Below are positions 54,282-62,859 of a stretch of DNA of 64,000 bases, piece after piece (within the stretch, counting starts at the first letter, position 1; every line of letters starts with the position of its first letter). The notes below the pieces were generated by a model that was not told the origin of the DNA, ran no database searches, and saw only the letters and a list, made by a program, of their open reading frames with translations. Source of the DNA: Tardiphaga sp. (GTDB lineage: Bacteria; Pseudomonadota; Alphaproteobacteria; Rhizobiales; Xanthobacteraceae); assembly GCA_030147505.1 (NCBI GenBank), contig JASBVG010000073.1, positions 18,470 to 82,469 of the forward strand, written 5' to 3'. Both the position numbers and the translations under genes were made by a program.

Positions 54282-54328
54282 AGCATGATCCGCAGAAGTG
54301 GGTGCCGGCTTTCGGACAAGATCATGCT
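54281..54328. repeat. short palindromic repeat (GAGCATGATCC family), copy 2
   Basis: GAGCATGATCCGCAGAAGTG, a centre, then TTTCGGACAAGATCATGCT form an imperfect palindrome beginning on the last base of the antiporter stop codon. It belongs to the same family as the copy between ybaB and dnaX. Confidence 0.75.
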
Positions 54329-54394
54329 GCAGCATAGGCTGCGGCTGGTTACCTCGCGTTTACCATAACGGCCTACCCTCCGCGCCGAACCGGA

Positions 54395-55264
54395 ATGCTG
54401 CGATTCCGGCTGTTGATCACGCGGTCGCGGAGCTTGGCGTTGCGTTACAATCGTAAAATTTCGCGCCTACGCCGACCTGCTGCAGCCATCGGCCTCGCCG
54501 CATGCGTCGCGCTGCCGCCGCAGGCCGCATCGGCTCAAGGCTTCTTCGATTTCCTGTTCGGCGGCGGCCAGCCGCAGAAACAGCAGCAGCGCCGCGGCGG
54601 ACCAGCACCGCAGCAGGATTTCTTTTCCGATCCGTTCGGCCTCAACACGCCGCAAGAACAGCCGCAGCCCCAGCGCAGCGCCGGTTACGGCGGCTCCGGC
54701 CCGGCCTTCTGCGTGCGCACCTGCGACGGCAAGTATTTTCCGCTCGGCCGCGGCGGTGCCAGCCCGGCCCAGATGTGCCAGGCCTTCTGCCCGGCCTCAC
54801 CGACCAAAGTGATGTTCGGCAGCAGCATCGACTACGCGACGTCGTCCGCAGGCGAGCGCTATGCCGACCTGCCCAACGCCTTCGCCTATCGCAAGGCGCT
54901 GAAGGCCGACTGCACCTGCAACGGCCGCGATCCCGCTGGCCTCGCACCGATCGATCTCACGCTCGACACCTCGCTGCGCCCAGGCGATGTGGTCGCGACC
55001 ACCAACGGCCTCGTGGCGTTCTCCGGCGTGCGCACCGGCAACAATCAGGCCGCGGAATTCACACCGGTTTCATCCTATCCCGGCCTCACCTCCGATGTCC
55101 GCGCACGCCTCGGCGAGATGAAGGTCGCCCCAGTCGCCGCCGAGATGATCACCGACGAAGCGCCGATGGCCGAGACGCCCCGCGAGATCGCGCCGCTGCC
55201 AGCCACTACCATCGCTCCGAAGCGCGCGCCGACGCAGGGCGCGAAGCGCGCCGAGGCCAATTGA
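54395..55264 (+). CDS. DUF2865 domain-containing exported protein
   Basis: This 289-aa product has a long basic N-region and then a signal peptide (AAAIGLAACVALPPQAASA). A Gln/Pro/Gly-rich low-complexity stretch (PQKQQQRRGG) precedes the DUF2865 domain (about residues 105-240). Conserved Cys there include CVRTCDGKYFPL, CQAFCPASPTKV and CTCNGRDPAGLA, probably disulfide-bonded in the periplasm. The tail is Ala/Pro-rich. The family is common in Bradyrhizobiaceae and has no known function. Confidence 0.88.
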   Translation: MLRFRLLITRSRSLALRYNRKISRLRRPAAAIGLAACVALPPQAASAQGFFDFLFGGGQPQKQQQRRGGPAPQQDFFSDPFGLNTPQEQPQPQRSAGYGGSGPAFCVRTCDGKYFPLGRGGASPAQMCQAFCPASPTKVMFGSSIDYATSSAGERYADLPNAFAYRKALKADCTCNGRDPAGLAPIDLTLDTSLRPGDVVATTNGLVAFSGVRTGNNQAAEFTPVSSYPGLTSDVRARLGEMKVAPVAAEMITDEAPMAETPREIAPLPATTIAPKRAPTQGAKRAEAN

Positions 55265-55276
55265 TCGGACGCCCTA

Positions 55277-55708
55277 TTATCGCCCGATAATGACGCCGAC
55301 CACATTCGTCGCTGACAGATATTTCTGCTCGATCTCGGCACGCGCCGCTGCACGGTTTTCCGGCGTCAGCAGACCGCGCATCTCGGCGAGAATCATCCAG
55401 CAGTAGCCCCACCAGTCGGTGAGCATGCCGTCATCGCCGACAAGATCGTAGCCCTGCCCCTCAGCAAAGATGCGCGCATGCGCCTCGTCGAGCTGATCGA
55501 GCCAGGCGTGATCCGCGAGCGAGAACAAATCGTCGCTGACATCGTCGGTTGTGTACCCCCACACTGACAGGCACACGGCGTTGAATTCGCGATCGATCTG
55601 GTCGTCATCCACGGGATAACGGCGTGCATTGAGATGCAGACGGGTGAGCGATCGCGCGAAATCGGCGATCCGGGTAAGCGCGAATTGATTGTAGGCCAGA
55701 GTTGGCAT
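55277..55708 (-). CDS. conserved-looking hypothetical protein (143 aa)
   Basis: This acidic soluble protein begins MPTLAYNQFALTRIADFARSL. A helical Asp-rich body (DDDQIDREFNAVCLSVWGY; YDLVGDDGMLTDWWGYCW) and an Ala/Glu-rich end follow. There is no signal peptide or membrane segment, and I recognise no family. It converges on the DUF2865 gene with a 12-nt gap. Confidence 0.7.
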   Translation of the reverse strand: MPTLAYNQFALTRIADFARSLTRLHLNARRYPVDDDQIDREFNAVCLSVWGYTTDDVSDDLFSLADHAWLDQLDEAHARIFAEGQGYDLVGDDGMLTDWWGYCWMILAEMRGLLTPENRAAARAEIEQKYLSATNVVGVIIGR

Positions 55709-55807
55709 TGCAAGCCTCGCAGACTGAAGGAGCAGCTTCGAATCGGAGCCTATATCAAATGCTTGCGAATTTGTTCTTTATTTGTTCTTGTTGATTAATG
55801 AATTCCT

Positions 55808-55860
55808 ATCATCCCAGCCTAGCACAGCGAAGCTGTGCGCGGCGTCGGGATCCATAACCT
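55808..55860. repeat. left repeat half flanking the GIY-YIG gene
   Basis: It contains the hairpin GCACAGC-gaa-GCTGTGC and the core CGGGATCCATAACCTC. The core is roughly inverse to the sequence after the GIY-YIG frame (GAGATTATGGGTCCCG). Such halves are widespread in Bradyrhizobiaceae. Confidence 0.6.
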
Positions 55861-55885
55861 CCGACGATGTTTTACGGAGCGACCG

Positions 55886-56232
55886 ATGCCCGGATCGCGT
55901 TCCTATTTCGTCTATATCCTCGCGAGTGGCCATCACGGCACGCTCTATATCGGCGTGACAAACAATATTTGGCGCCGGATGGCCCAGCACCGCGCCGGTA
56001 AAGGCTCGAAATTCGTCAAGAAATACGGCGCTACCAGGCTGGTTTACGCCGAAGAATATGACTCAGTCACACAAGCAATAGCGCGTGAAAGCAGCTCAAG
56101 AACTGGAAACGGGATTGGAAGATCGAATTGATCGAGCGGGATAATTCCGATTGGGCGATTTGTCAGCATTGCTGTGACGACAGAGATTATGGGTCCCGGC
56201 GTTCGCCAGGACGACATCCGAGGCTGCCATGA
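55886..56232 (+). pseudogene. GIY-YIG nuclease-like protein (UPF0213 type), frameshifted
   Basis: The frame starts MPGSRSYFVYILASGHHGTLYIGVTNN, with the GIY-YIG core seen as YFVYIL...LYIGVT, then WRRMAQHRAGKGSKFVKKYG. In the current frame it ends in SSRTGNGIGRSN at 56131. Adding one A in the AAA run at 56088-56090 restores the normal family end REKQLKNWKRDWKIELIE, so a one-base deletion (or sequencing error) is likely. In the restored frame the product would run to about 56232. These small nucleases lack a known cellular role. Confidence 0.75.
56188..56215. repeat. right repeat half flanking the GIY-YIG gene
   Basis: GAGATTATGGGTCCCGGCGTT is an inverted, imperfect copy of the left half core (13 of 15 core bases match by eye). 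It lies at the 3' end of the broken gene. Confidence 0.55.
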
Positions 56233-56336
56233 TCTGCCCAAAACAGCGGCATAACCATAGCAAAACCTCCGCACCCCAACGGGGTTCCGACCACCTATGA
56301 ATAGGCGTATGATTTCATGCCGCGCCTCAGATCAGG

Positions 56337-58868
56337 ATGACCAGTTTGTCAGACCAGTCCACGCTAGCACAATTCCAGCCCCAGAACGCGCCGATCGATG
56401 AGTTGCTGCTCGCCGAGATCAAGAGTGCCATTCTCGTCAAGCTGACGCTGGGGATTGGCAAGGAGGCGTCCTTCGCCACCAAGCATGACTGGTATAAGGC
56501 TGCGGCGCTGACCCTGCGCGATCGCATCGTGCATCGCTGGCTGCTGTCGGAGAAGGAGAGCTACGACGGCGGTCGCAAGCGCGTCTATTACCTCTCGCTT
56601 GAGTTCCTGATCGGCCGGCTGTTCACCGATGCGCTGAACAATATGGGCCTGCTGCCCGTGTTCCGCGCCGCGCTGGAGGATCTCGGCGTCGGCCTCGACG
56701 AACTCAGGAAGTGCGAACCCGATGCGGCGCTCGGCAATGGCGGCCTCGGCCGTCTTGCCGCCTGCTTCATGGAGAGCATGGCGACCCTCGCCATTCCCGC
56801 ATACGGCTATGGCATCCGCTACGATTTCGGCCTCTTCAAGCAGATCATCTCGAGGGGCTGGCAGAAGGAATATCCGGACGAATGGCTGAGCTTCGGCAAT
56901 CCTTGGGAGCTGCCGCGGCCAGAGGTCGTCTATCACGTGCATTTCGGTGGCAGCACCGAAGTGATCGATGATGCCAAAGGCCACCAGCGCACCGTATGGC
57001 ATCCCGGCGAGACCGTGGAGGCCGTCGCCTATGACACGCCCATCGTCGGCTGGCGCGGCCAGCATGTGAACGCGCTGCGGCTGTGGTCGGCCCGCGCGCC
57101 AGACCCGCTCCGGCTCGATGTGTTCAACACCGGCGACTATGTCAGCGCCAGCGCCGAACAGTCGCGCGCCGAAGCGATCTGCAAATTCCTGTATCCGAAC
57201 GATGAAAGCGCGGCCGGCCGCGAATTGCGCCTGCGACAGGAATATTTCTTCGTCTCAGCCTCGCTGCAGGATCTCGTCAAGCGACACCTGGAATCGGAGG
57301 GCAATTTGCGCGGCCTTGCCAACAAGGCGGCGGTGCAGATGAACGACACGCATCCGAGTCTCGCCATTGCGGAGCTGATGCGCATCCTGATCGATGTGCA
57401 CAACATGCGCTGGGATGCGGCGTGGCAGATCACCAATGCAACGCTGTCCTACACCAACCACACGCTACTGCCGGAAGCGCTAGAAACCTGGCCGGTCGAG
57501 TTGATGGAGCGGCTGCTGCCACGCCATCTCGAAATCATCTATCGCATCAATGTCGCGCATCTCGACCGCGCCGATGCGATCCGTCCCGGCGACACCGGTT
57601 ATCGCGCCTCCGTGTCGGTGATCGACGAAGGCGCCGGCCGCCGCGTGCGCATGGGCAATCTCGCTTTCATCGGCTCGCATCGCATCAATGGTGTGTCGGC
57701 GATGCATTCGGAGCTGATGAAGGAGACCGTGTTTCGCGATCTCAACCAGCTCTATCCCGGCCGTATCACCAACAAGACCAACGGCATCACCTTCCGCCGC
57801 TGGTTGATGCTGGCCAATCCGAAACTCACCGACCTCCTGCGCGCCACCTGCGGCGAAGCCGTACTTGATGATCCCACGCGTCTCATAAAGCTCGAAGCCT
57901 ATGCCGGCGATGCCGCGTTCCAGCAGGAATTCCGCACGGTCAAGCATCACAACAAGCTCGCCCTTGCCCGCACCATCGGCGAGAAGCTTGGCGTGCAGGC
58001 CGATCCCTCCGCGCTGTTCGACGTGCAGATCAAGCGTATCCACGAGTACAAGCGGCAACTGCTCAACATCGTCGAGACGGTGGCGCTGTATCAGGCGATC
58101 AAGGACGAGCCCAACAAGGACTGGGTGCCGCGCATAAAAATCCTCGCCGGCAAGGCGGCGGCGAGCTACCGCTATGCCAAGTTGATCATCAAGCTGGCGA
58201 ACGACGTCGCCAGGACGATCAACAATGACGACAGCATCCGCGGCCAGCTGAAGGTCGCGTTCATGCCCGACTACAATGTAAGCCTCGCCGAGATCATCAT
58301 CCCCGCGGCCGATCTGTCCGAACAGATCTCCACCGCGGGCATGGAAGCCTCCGGCACAGGCAACATGAAGCTGTCGCTGAATGGCGCTCTCACCATCGGC
58401 ACACTGGACGGTGCGAATATCGAAATCCGCGACAATGTCGGCCCGGAGAATATCGCGATCTTCGGCATGACGGCCGATGAGGTTGTCGCGCGACGCAATC
58501 GCGGCCTCGATGCGTCGGACGTGATTACCAAGTCCCCCAATCTAGGCCGCGCCATCTACGCCATCGAGAGCGGTTTCTTTTCTCCTGATGATCCCGGCCG
58601 CTTCGGCGCTATTGGCCACGCTCTGCGCCATCTCGATCACTACATGGTCTCGGCCGATTTCGACTCCTATTACGACGCCCAACGCGGCATCGATGCGCGC
58701 TGGAAAGCGGGCTCGGCCTGGAGTCGCGCCGCCATCCTCAACACCGCGCGCATGGGCTGGTTCTCGTCGGACCGCACCATCCGAGAATACGCCGAGGACA
58801 TCTGGCACGTGCCGGTGGCGAGCAATCTGCCGACGACGTTCGTGTCACCGGTCCGCAAGGCGACGTAA
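56337..58868 (+). CDS. glgP: glycogen/starch phosphorylase
   Basis: This 843-aa GT35 enzyme releases glucose-1-phosphate from alpha-glucan. The pyridoxal-phosphate site is EASGTGNMKLSLNGALTIGT with the Lys, and the glucan-binding region and ENGTIGTLDGANIEI-type segment follow. The start MTSLSDQSTLAQFQ is next to AGATCAGG. Length is normal. No other glycogen genes adjoin it, so it is a lone unit beside the two-component genes. Confidence 0.96.
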   Translation: MTSLSDQSTLAQFQPQNAPIDELLLAEIKSAILVKLTLGIGKEASFATKHDWYKAAALTLRDRIVHRWLLSEKESYDGGRKRVYYLSLEFLIGRLFTDALNNMGLLPVFRAALEDLGVGLDELRKCEPDAALGNGGLGRLAACFMESMATLAIPAYGYGIRYDFGLFKQIISRGWQKEYPDEWLSFGNPWELPRPEVVYHVHFGGSTEVIDDAKGHQRTVWHPGETVEAVAYDTPIVGWRGQHVNALRLWSARAPDPLRLDVFNTGDYVSASAEQSRAEAICKFLYPNDESAAGRELRLRQEYFFVSASLQDLVKRHLESEGNLRGLANKAAVQMNDTHPSLAIAELMRILIDVHNMRWDAAWQITNATLSYTNHTLLPEALETWPVELMERLLPRHLEIIYRINVAHLDRADAIRPGDTGYRASVSVIDEGAGRRVRMGNLAFIGSHRINGVSAMHSELMKETVFRDLNQLYPGRITNKTNGITFRRWLMLANPKLTDLLRATCGEAVLDDPTRLIKLEAYAGDAAFQQEFRTVKHHNKLALARTIGEKLGVQADPSALFDVQIKRIHEYKRQLLNIVETVALYQAIKDEPNKDWVPRIKILAGKAAASYRYAKLIIKLANDVARTINNDDSIRGQLKVAFMPDYNVSLAEIIIPAADLSEQISTAGMEASGTGNMKLSLNGALTIGTLDGANIEIRDNVGPENIAIFGMTADEVVARRNRGLDASDVITKSPNLGRAIYAIESGFFSPDDPGRFGAIGHALRHLDHYMVSADFDSYYDAQRGIDARWKAGSAWSRAAILNTARMGWFSSDRTIREYAEDIWHVPVASNLPTTFVSPVRKAT

Positions 58869-58872
58869 CTCG

Positions 58873-60264
58873 TTACCGGCTTCCGGCGGCATTTGCCGCC
58901 GGAAGCCGCAACGTGACGCACAGGCCGCCCATCGGCGATCCCCCCAATGAGATATCGCCGCCATAAAGCTCCGCGAGTTCGCGTGTAATCGATAATCCAA
59001 AGCCGAATCCTGGTGCGCTTTCGTCAAGCCGTTCGCCAGGCCGCAGCACCTGCGCACGTTGCTCAACGGACAGTCCGCCTCCATCGTCCTCGACCACCAG
59101 TTCGACCAGCGTGTTTTGCCGTATAGCGCGTGTCGAAACCTCACCGCGCGCCCACTTGAACGCGTTGTCGAGCAGATTGCCCGCCATTTCGTCGAAATCT
59201 TGCTGTTCGCAGGCGACCATCAGATCGACCGGCACATTCATCGCAAATGCGACGTTCTTGTCGCTGTTGATCTTGCCGAGCACGTCGCCGAGATCCTGCA
59301 GGCGTGGCGCAATCGCAGTCTGTACGCGAACCGGACCGTTCAACACTGCGGTGCGCGCACGACCGAGGTGATGACGAATGCGGCGCTCCATTTGCGTGAC
59401 GAGTGCCTGCAGTGTCGCCGGGTTCCCGGCGCCATCGGCGGACGCCACGATCGCCAATGTGGCCAACGGCGTCTTCAGGCCATGAGCGAGATTGGCGACG
59501 TGACGACGCGCCCGTTCCAGACTCGTGGCGTTCTGGTCGAGCAGGCCGTTGAGTTCCGCCACCAGCGGCTGAATTTCAACGGGCTGTCGCGATGGCACCC
59601 GCTCGAGACGTCCGCCGCGCACATCCGCCACCGCCTTGCGTAAACGATCCAGCGGGCGCAGGCCGAGCCGGACCTGCAGCATGATCGCCAGCAACAGCGC
59701 TCCCCCCAACGCGGCCAGCGATATCGCCAGCGTGGTCATAGCTTCACGCAGCGGCCCCCAGACTGCGGCGCGTGGCGACGATGTAACGATGGTGACTACA
59801 AAGTCCGAGACGCTGACCTGCTTGATGCGGAAATGCAGATATTCATCGTCCGGCCCCACGCCATCCGCTGGCCGCGGCCGCTCGTTCTTGTCCTTGTCGG
59901 GCCCCTTGCGCGGCTGAGGAGGTCTTTCCTCACGCGCGAGCGCGGGACTCTCGATATCCGCGTCTTCAAGCGAAGCCGAGTGCAGCGCATTTTTCGGCCC
60001 GGTGATCTGCCAATACCAGCCGCGGCGCGGGCGCTCGAAAGGTGGCCCATCCGCATTTCCTGTCAGGCTGATCCGGCCATTCGCATCGGCACGCAACATC
60101 GACGACAGGAAGACGATCTGTGTGTCGAGCCGCTGATCGATTTGGCCTTGCACGAAACGATGCAATACGAACCCGATCAGAACTGCCGCAACCACCAGAG
60201 CCAGAGCGATGAAGCCGGATGCCGCGATCAGAAGCCGCCGGCTGAGCGAAGCTTCGCGCGACAT
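58873..60264 (-). CDS. PhoQ-like sensor histidine kinase
   Basis: This 463-aa protein starts at the ATG sharing a base with the regulator stop (TGATG). TM1 is at about residues 10-32; a periplasmic part includes a long acidic/basic charged stretch (RKGPDKDKNERPRP) at about 110-135; TM2 is at about 170-195. HAMP (LRPLDRLRKAVADVRGGR), an H-box NLAHGLKTPLATL and an ATPase domain (NLLDNAFKWA, DDGGGLS, GFGFGLSI) follow. The HGLKTPL form matches PhoQ rather than EnvZ. Its signal is unknown; a cation or antimicrobial peptide would be usual for PhoQ. Confidence 0.9.
   Translation of the reverse strand: MSREASLSRRLLIAASGFIALALVVAAVLIGFVLHRFVQGQIDQRLDTQIVFLSSMLRADANGRISLTGNADGPPFERPRRGWYWQITGPKNALHSASLEDADIESPALAREERPPQPRKGPDKDKNERPRPADGVGPDDEYLHFRIKQVSVSDFVVTIVTSSPRAAVWGPLREAMTTLAISLAALGGALLLAIMLQVRLGLRPLDRLRKAVADVRGGRLERVPSRQPVEIQPLVAELNGLLDQNATSLERARRHVANLAHGLKTPLATLAIVASADGAGNPATLQALVTQMERRIRHHLGRARTAVLNGPVRVQTAIAPRLQDLGDVLGKINSDKNVAFAMNVPVDLMVACEQQDFDEMAGNLLDNAFKWARGEVSTRAIRQNTLVELVVEDDGGGLSVEQRAQVLRPGERLDESAPGFGFGLSITRELAELYGGDISLGGSPMGGLCVTLRLPAANAAGSR
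58878..58907. terminator. hairpin between glgP and the kinase gene
   Basis: GGCTTCCGGCGGC and GCCGCCGGAAGCC form a perfect 13-bp stem with a 4-nt loop. It overlaps the last codons of the kinase gene and follows the glgP stop by 9 nt. No T run follows on either strand, so termination is uncertain. Confidence 0.4.
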
Positions 60265-60929
60265 CACGAGTCGCCTGCGATGAGCCGATAGCCGCGTCCG
60301 CGCACCGTTTCGATCATGTCGTGACCGATCTTGCGCCGCAGCCGGGCCACGATGACCTCGAGCGAATTGGAGTCGGTGCCGGCATCGCCCTCATAGACCT
60401 TTTCCATCAATTCGATGCGGTCGTAGACTGTTTCCTTGCGCATGATCAGCGACTGCAGCACGCGCCATTCCAGCGCAGTGAGTTTCAGTGGTAGACCATC
60501 GAGTTCGAACACCCCGGTCGGCGCGTCGAAAGACAGTGGCCCGCAGGAGATTGCCGGAGCAGCGTGGCCGGCCGAGCGGCGCACTAGCGCGCGCAGCCGC
60601 ATGATCAGTTCCTCGACGCGAAATGGCTTGGTCAGATAGTCGTCAGCGCCAGCCTTGAAGCCATCGACCTTTTCTGTCCAACCGTCCCGCGCCGTCAGGA
60701 TCAGAACCGGCAATTGCCGTCCGCTTTTGCGCCAGGCGCGCAGAACCGTAGCGCCCGGAATTTTCGGCAGTCCGAGATCGAGCACCGCCACGTCGTAGCT
60801 TTCGGTGTCGCCGAGATGCTGACCGTCCTCGCCGTCGAAGGCCACATCGACGGCGAAATTCTCCCGCCGCAAGGCAGATGCGATTTCGTCAGCCAGCAAT
60901 GCGTCGTCCTCGACCAGCAGAACCTTCAT
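60264..60929 (-). CDS. PhoP-like OmpR-family response regulator
   Basis: This 221-aa product starts MKVLLVEDDALLADE with GAGGAC just upstream; the ATG 12 nt earlier is less likely. Receiver domain: acidic pair EDD, phospho-acceptor in VAVLDLGLPK, Thr in LILTARD and Lys in YLTKPF. A C-terminal winged helix follows (LTALEWRVLQSLI; SNSLEVIVARLRRKIG). It is the first gene of the operon with the PhoQ-like kinase and is divergent from the OB-like genes, which it may regulate. Confidence 0.93.
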   Translation of the reverse strand: MKVLLVEDDALLADEIASALRRENFAVDVAFDGEDGQHLGDTESYDVAVLDLGLPKIPGATVLRAWRKSGRQLPVLILTARDGWTEKVDGFKAGADDYLTKPFRVEELIMRLRALVRRSAGHAAPAISCGPLSFDAPTGVFELDGLPLKLTALEWRVLQSLIMRKETVYDRIELMEKVYEGDAGTDSNSLEVIVARLRRKIGHDMIETVRGRGYRLIAGDS

Positions 60930-61069
60930 TCTTGTCCTCATGCGCGCGAAGGGGTGACCGAGGGCTATGCAGCGTAGCTTAACCCAATCTGAATGGTTCG
61001 GTTCAGCCTGGATTGGACCTGGTCGGCTTAGGGTCTTGCCATCGACAACCCTGACAAGGAGACCCGACC

Positions 61070-61672
61070 ATGACGGACGACATCGACACCTCCGGGCCCA
61101 AGGCCCTTCCCCCGCCGCAAAGCCGCTGGCGAATGTCCAGCGGCGCTATCGGCACGGGAGCGCTGGCGGCAGTGCTGATAGCAGGTGCTGCGCTCGGCGC
61201 CGGCGGTACGCGGCTTGCCCAGAACTGGCAGCCACAGAGCGTCATGCTCTTGCAACCCACGTCGATCGACAAAATGGCGGACCGAACCCCAGTCGCCATC
61301 AAGGGCGAGGTCGGCGACATCTTCGGCAACAAGTTTGTGATGCAGGATCCGAGCGGACGGGCTTTGGTTGATACCGGCCCGCGCGGCGAGGACCGCGCCG
61401 TGGTCGCCAAGGGCGAAACGGTCACCGTGCAGGGCCGCTTTGATCGTGGCGTGGTGCGCGCCGACCTGATCGCGCATGCCGATGGCCGCAACGAAGCCTT
61501 TGGCCCGCCAGACGGTCCGAAAGGCCCCAAAGGTCCAAAGGGCCCCAAGGGGCCGAAAGGCGGCCCCGACGCTCGCGCCGATCGCGGACCGCCTCCGCCG
61601 CCGCCACCGGGCGACCGGAATGGCCCCGAAGACGACGACGCACCGCCCCCACCGCCGCCGCGTGCGCGCTGA
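61070..61672 (+). CDS. membrane-anchored OB-like protein with Gly-Pro-Lys repeat tail
   Basis: This 200-aa product has one TM helix (about residues 26-45, GTGALAAVLIAGAALGAG). A small beta domain follows (about 75-135; IKGEVGDIFGNKFVMQDPSG, then GETVTVQGRFDRGVVRAD), like bacterial OB-fold (YgiW/DUF5666-type) domains. The tail has about five GPK triplets (GPKGPKGPKGPKG), then Pro and Asp runs (PPPPPPP, DDDAPPPPPP). The triplets look collagen-like. It is divergent from the PhoP-like regulator and the next gene shares its OB signature. Function unknown. Confidence 0.7.
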   Translation: MTDDIDTSGPKALPPPQSRWRMSSGAIGTGALAAVLIAGAALGAGGTRLAQNWQPQSVMLLQPTSIDKMADRTPVAIKGEVGDIFGNKFVMQDPSGRALVDTGPRGEDRAVVAKGETVTVQGRFDRGVVRADLIAHADGRNEAFGPPDGPKGPKGPKGPKGPKGGPDARADRGPPPPPPPGDRNGPEDDDAPPPPPPRAR

Positions 61673-61726
61673 AACGATCTGCCGGATCTGAGCGTTCAGA
61701 TCCCGTCCAACCGAATAGCGAAAGAC

Positions 61727-62206
61727 ATGAGAATGCCCGATCACCGTACCACATCCATCAGCGGTAAAATCACCCACATCTTCGGCCACCGTTTCGTCGT
61801 CGAAACGAAGCACGGCGCCGTACTCGCCGATGTCACGCCAAAAGGCCTCGATCAACATTCACTGCGGATAGGCGACGAGGTCAGCCTCACAGGCGAGATG
61901 AAGCCGTCAGAGCTCAAGGTTTCGGAGCTTCGCGCGGGAAGCAAGACGATCACCATCGAACACAAGAAGAAGCCGCACGAGCATCATGCACATGCCGAAC
62001 CGCGTGTTGCCCTGACAGCAGCACGCGCCGCCGGTTTCGAGCCCCTCGGCGAACCGCGCCGCAAGCCGAAACATTTCGAGGTCCTGGGACGGCGCAACCA
62101 CACCTTGACCGAGTTGCACATCGAACTCGACGGACACATTCGTAAGACGAAGCCAGTCGAGGACCACGATCCGAAATGGAGCGAGGCGGTGCAGGCGTCG
62201 ATGTGA
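61727..62206 (+). CDS. cytoplasmic OB-like protein, paralogue of the upstream gene
   Basis: This 159-aa product starts with the domain SISGKITHIFGHRFVVETKHGAVLADVTPKG, followed by IGDEVSLTGEMKP. It aligns with the upstream protein's IKGEVGDIFGNKFVMQDPSG region. There is no signal peptide or TM helix. A His/Lys-rich segment (KKKPHEHHAHAEP) and a C-terminal part (KPKHFEVLGRRNHTLTELHIE) follow. The His run could bind metal. An alternative Met is at codon 3. Function unknown. Confidence 0.68.
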   Translation: MRMPDHRTTSISGKITHIFGHRFVVETKHGAVLADVTPKGLDQHSLRIGDEVSLTGEMKPSELKVSELRAGSKTITIEHKKKPHEHHAHAEPRVALTAARAAGFEPLGEPRRKPKHFEVLGRRNHTLTELHIELDGHIRKTKPVEDHDPKWSEAVQASM

Positions 62207-62237
62207 TCCGCGATCACGAGATCATCTGTGCTCGCCG

Positions 62238-62675
62238 TCATGCCCGATAGGCGACGAGCACGGCCCCGCAGGCGATCAGGATGACGCCGAGCCAGTTCGG
62301 CAATGACAACTTCTCGCCGAGAAACAACACGGCGAACACAGCCACGAAGACGACACTGAGCTTGTCGATCGGCGCCACCCGCGCCGCATCGCCAAGCTTC
62401 AGTGCGCGGAAGTAACAGATCCACGACGCGCCGGTGGCGCAGCCGGACAGAACGAGGAAGACCCAGGTCTTTGTTGAGATTGTCGACGGCGACTGCCAGT
62501 GACCTGTGGCAATGACCATCAATCCCGCCGCAAACAGAATGACAATCGTGCGGATAAAGGTTGCGAAGTCGGAATTGACGTTCTCGACGCCGATCTTGGC
62601 GAAGATCGCCGTGAGCGCCGCAAAGGCTGCGGAGAGGACGGCCCAGAAAGGCCAGGTAAGGGTCAGGTTTTTCAT
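62238..62675 (-). CDS. EamA-type half-transporter (single domain)
   Basis: This 145-aa membrane protein has five hydrophobic helices. The EamA pattern is ALTAIFAKIGVENVNSD at the start and DKLSVVFVAVFAVLFLGEKLSLPNWLGVILIACGAVLV at the end. Full-length DMT/EamA carriers have two such halves, so this one probably works as a dimer. Substrate unknown. It converges on the OB-like gene. Confidence 0.85.
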   Translation of the reverse strand: MKNLTLTWPFWAVLSAAFAALTAIFAKIGVENVNSDFATFIRTIVILFAAGLMVIATGHWQSPSTISTKTWVFLVLSGCATGASWICYFRALKLGDAARVAPIDKLSVVFVAVFAVLFLGEKLSLPNWLGVILIACGAVLVAYRA

Positions 62676-62699
62676 CGATAGCGCACCCGCTTGTCAGCC

Positions 62700-62789
62700 G
62701 TCATTGCAAGGAGCTCGTGCGACGAAGCAATCCAGCCTGCGCCTGCGGTCCTCTGGATTGCTTCGTCGCTGACGCACCTCGCAATGACG
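62700..62789. repeat. diverged copy of the GTCATTGC inverted repeat
   Basis: Arms begin GTCATTGCAAGG and end CCTCGCAATGAC, with GCGACGAAGCAATCCAG and CTGGATTGCTTCGTCGC inside. They are related to the perfect copy near 34.4 kb but carry mismatches. It lies just upstream of the EamA gene start and downstream of pckA. Confidence 0.75.
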
Positions 62790-62805
62790 AGTTAAAACTT
62801 GGACA

Positions 62806-62838
62806 GAAACAAAAAGGGCGGCCACGTGGCCGCCCTTT
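62806..62838 (-). terminator. rho-independent terminator of pckA
   Basis: AAAGGGCGGCCACGTGGCCGCCCTTT is a perfect 26-bp palindrome followed on the minus strand by TTGTTTC, giving a run of five T with the stem end. It lies 22-55 nt after the pckA stop. Confidence 0.85.
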
Positions 62839-62859
62839 CCTATTCCAATTTCGCGACGC

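Noticed and set aside
54502-55290. 262-aa Arg-rich plus-strand ORF overlapping DUF2865
   Set aside because: It is a frame-shifted shadow; the DUF2865 frame has the signal peptide and conserved Cys.
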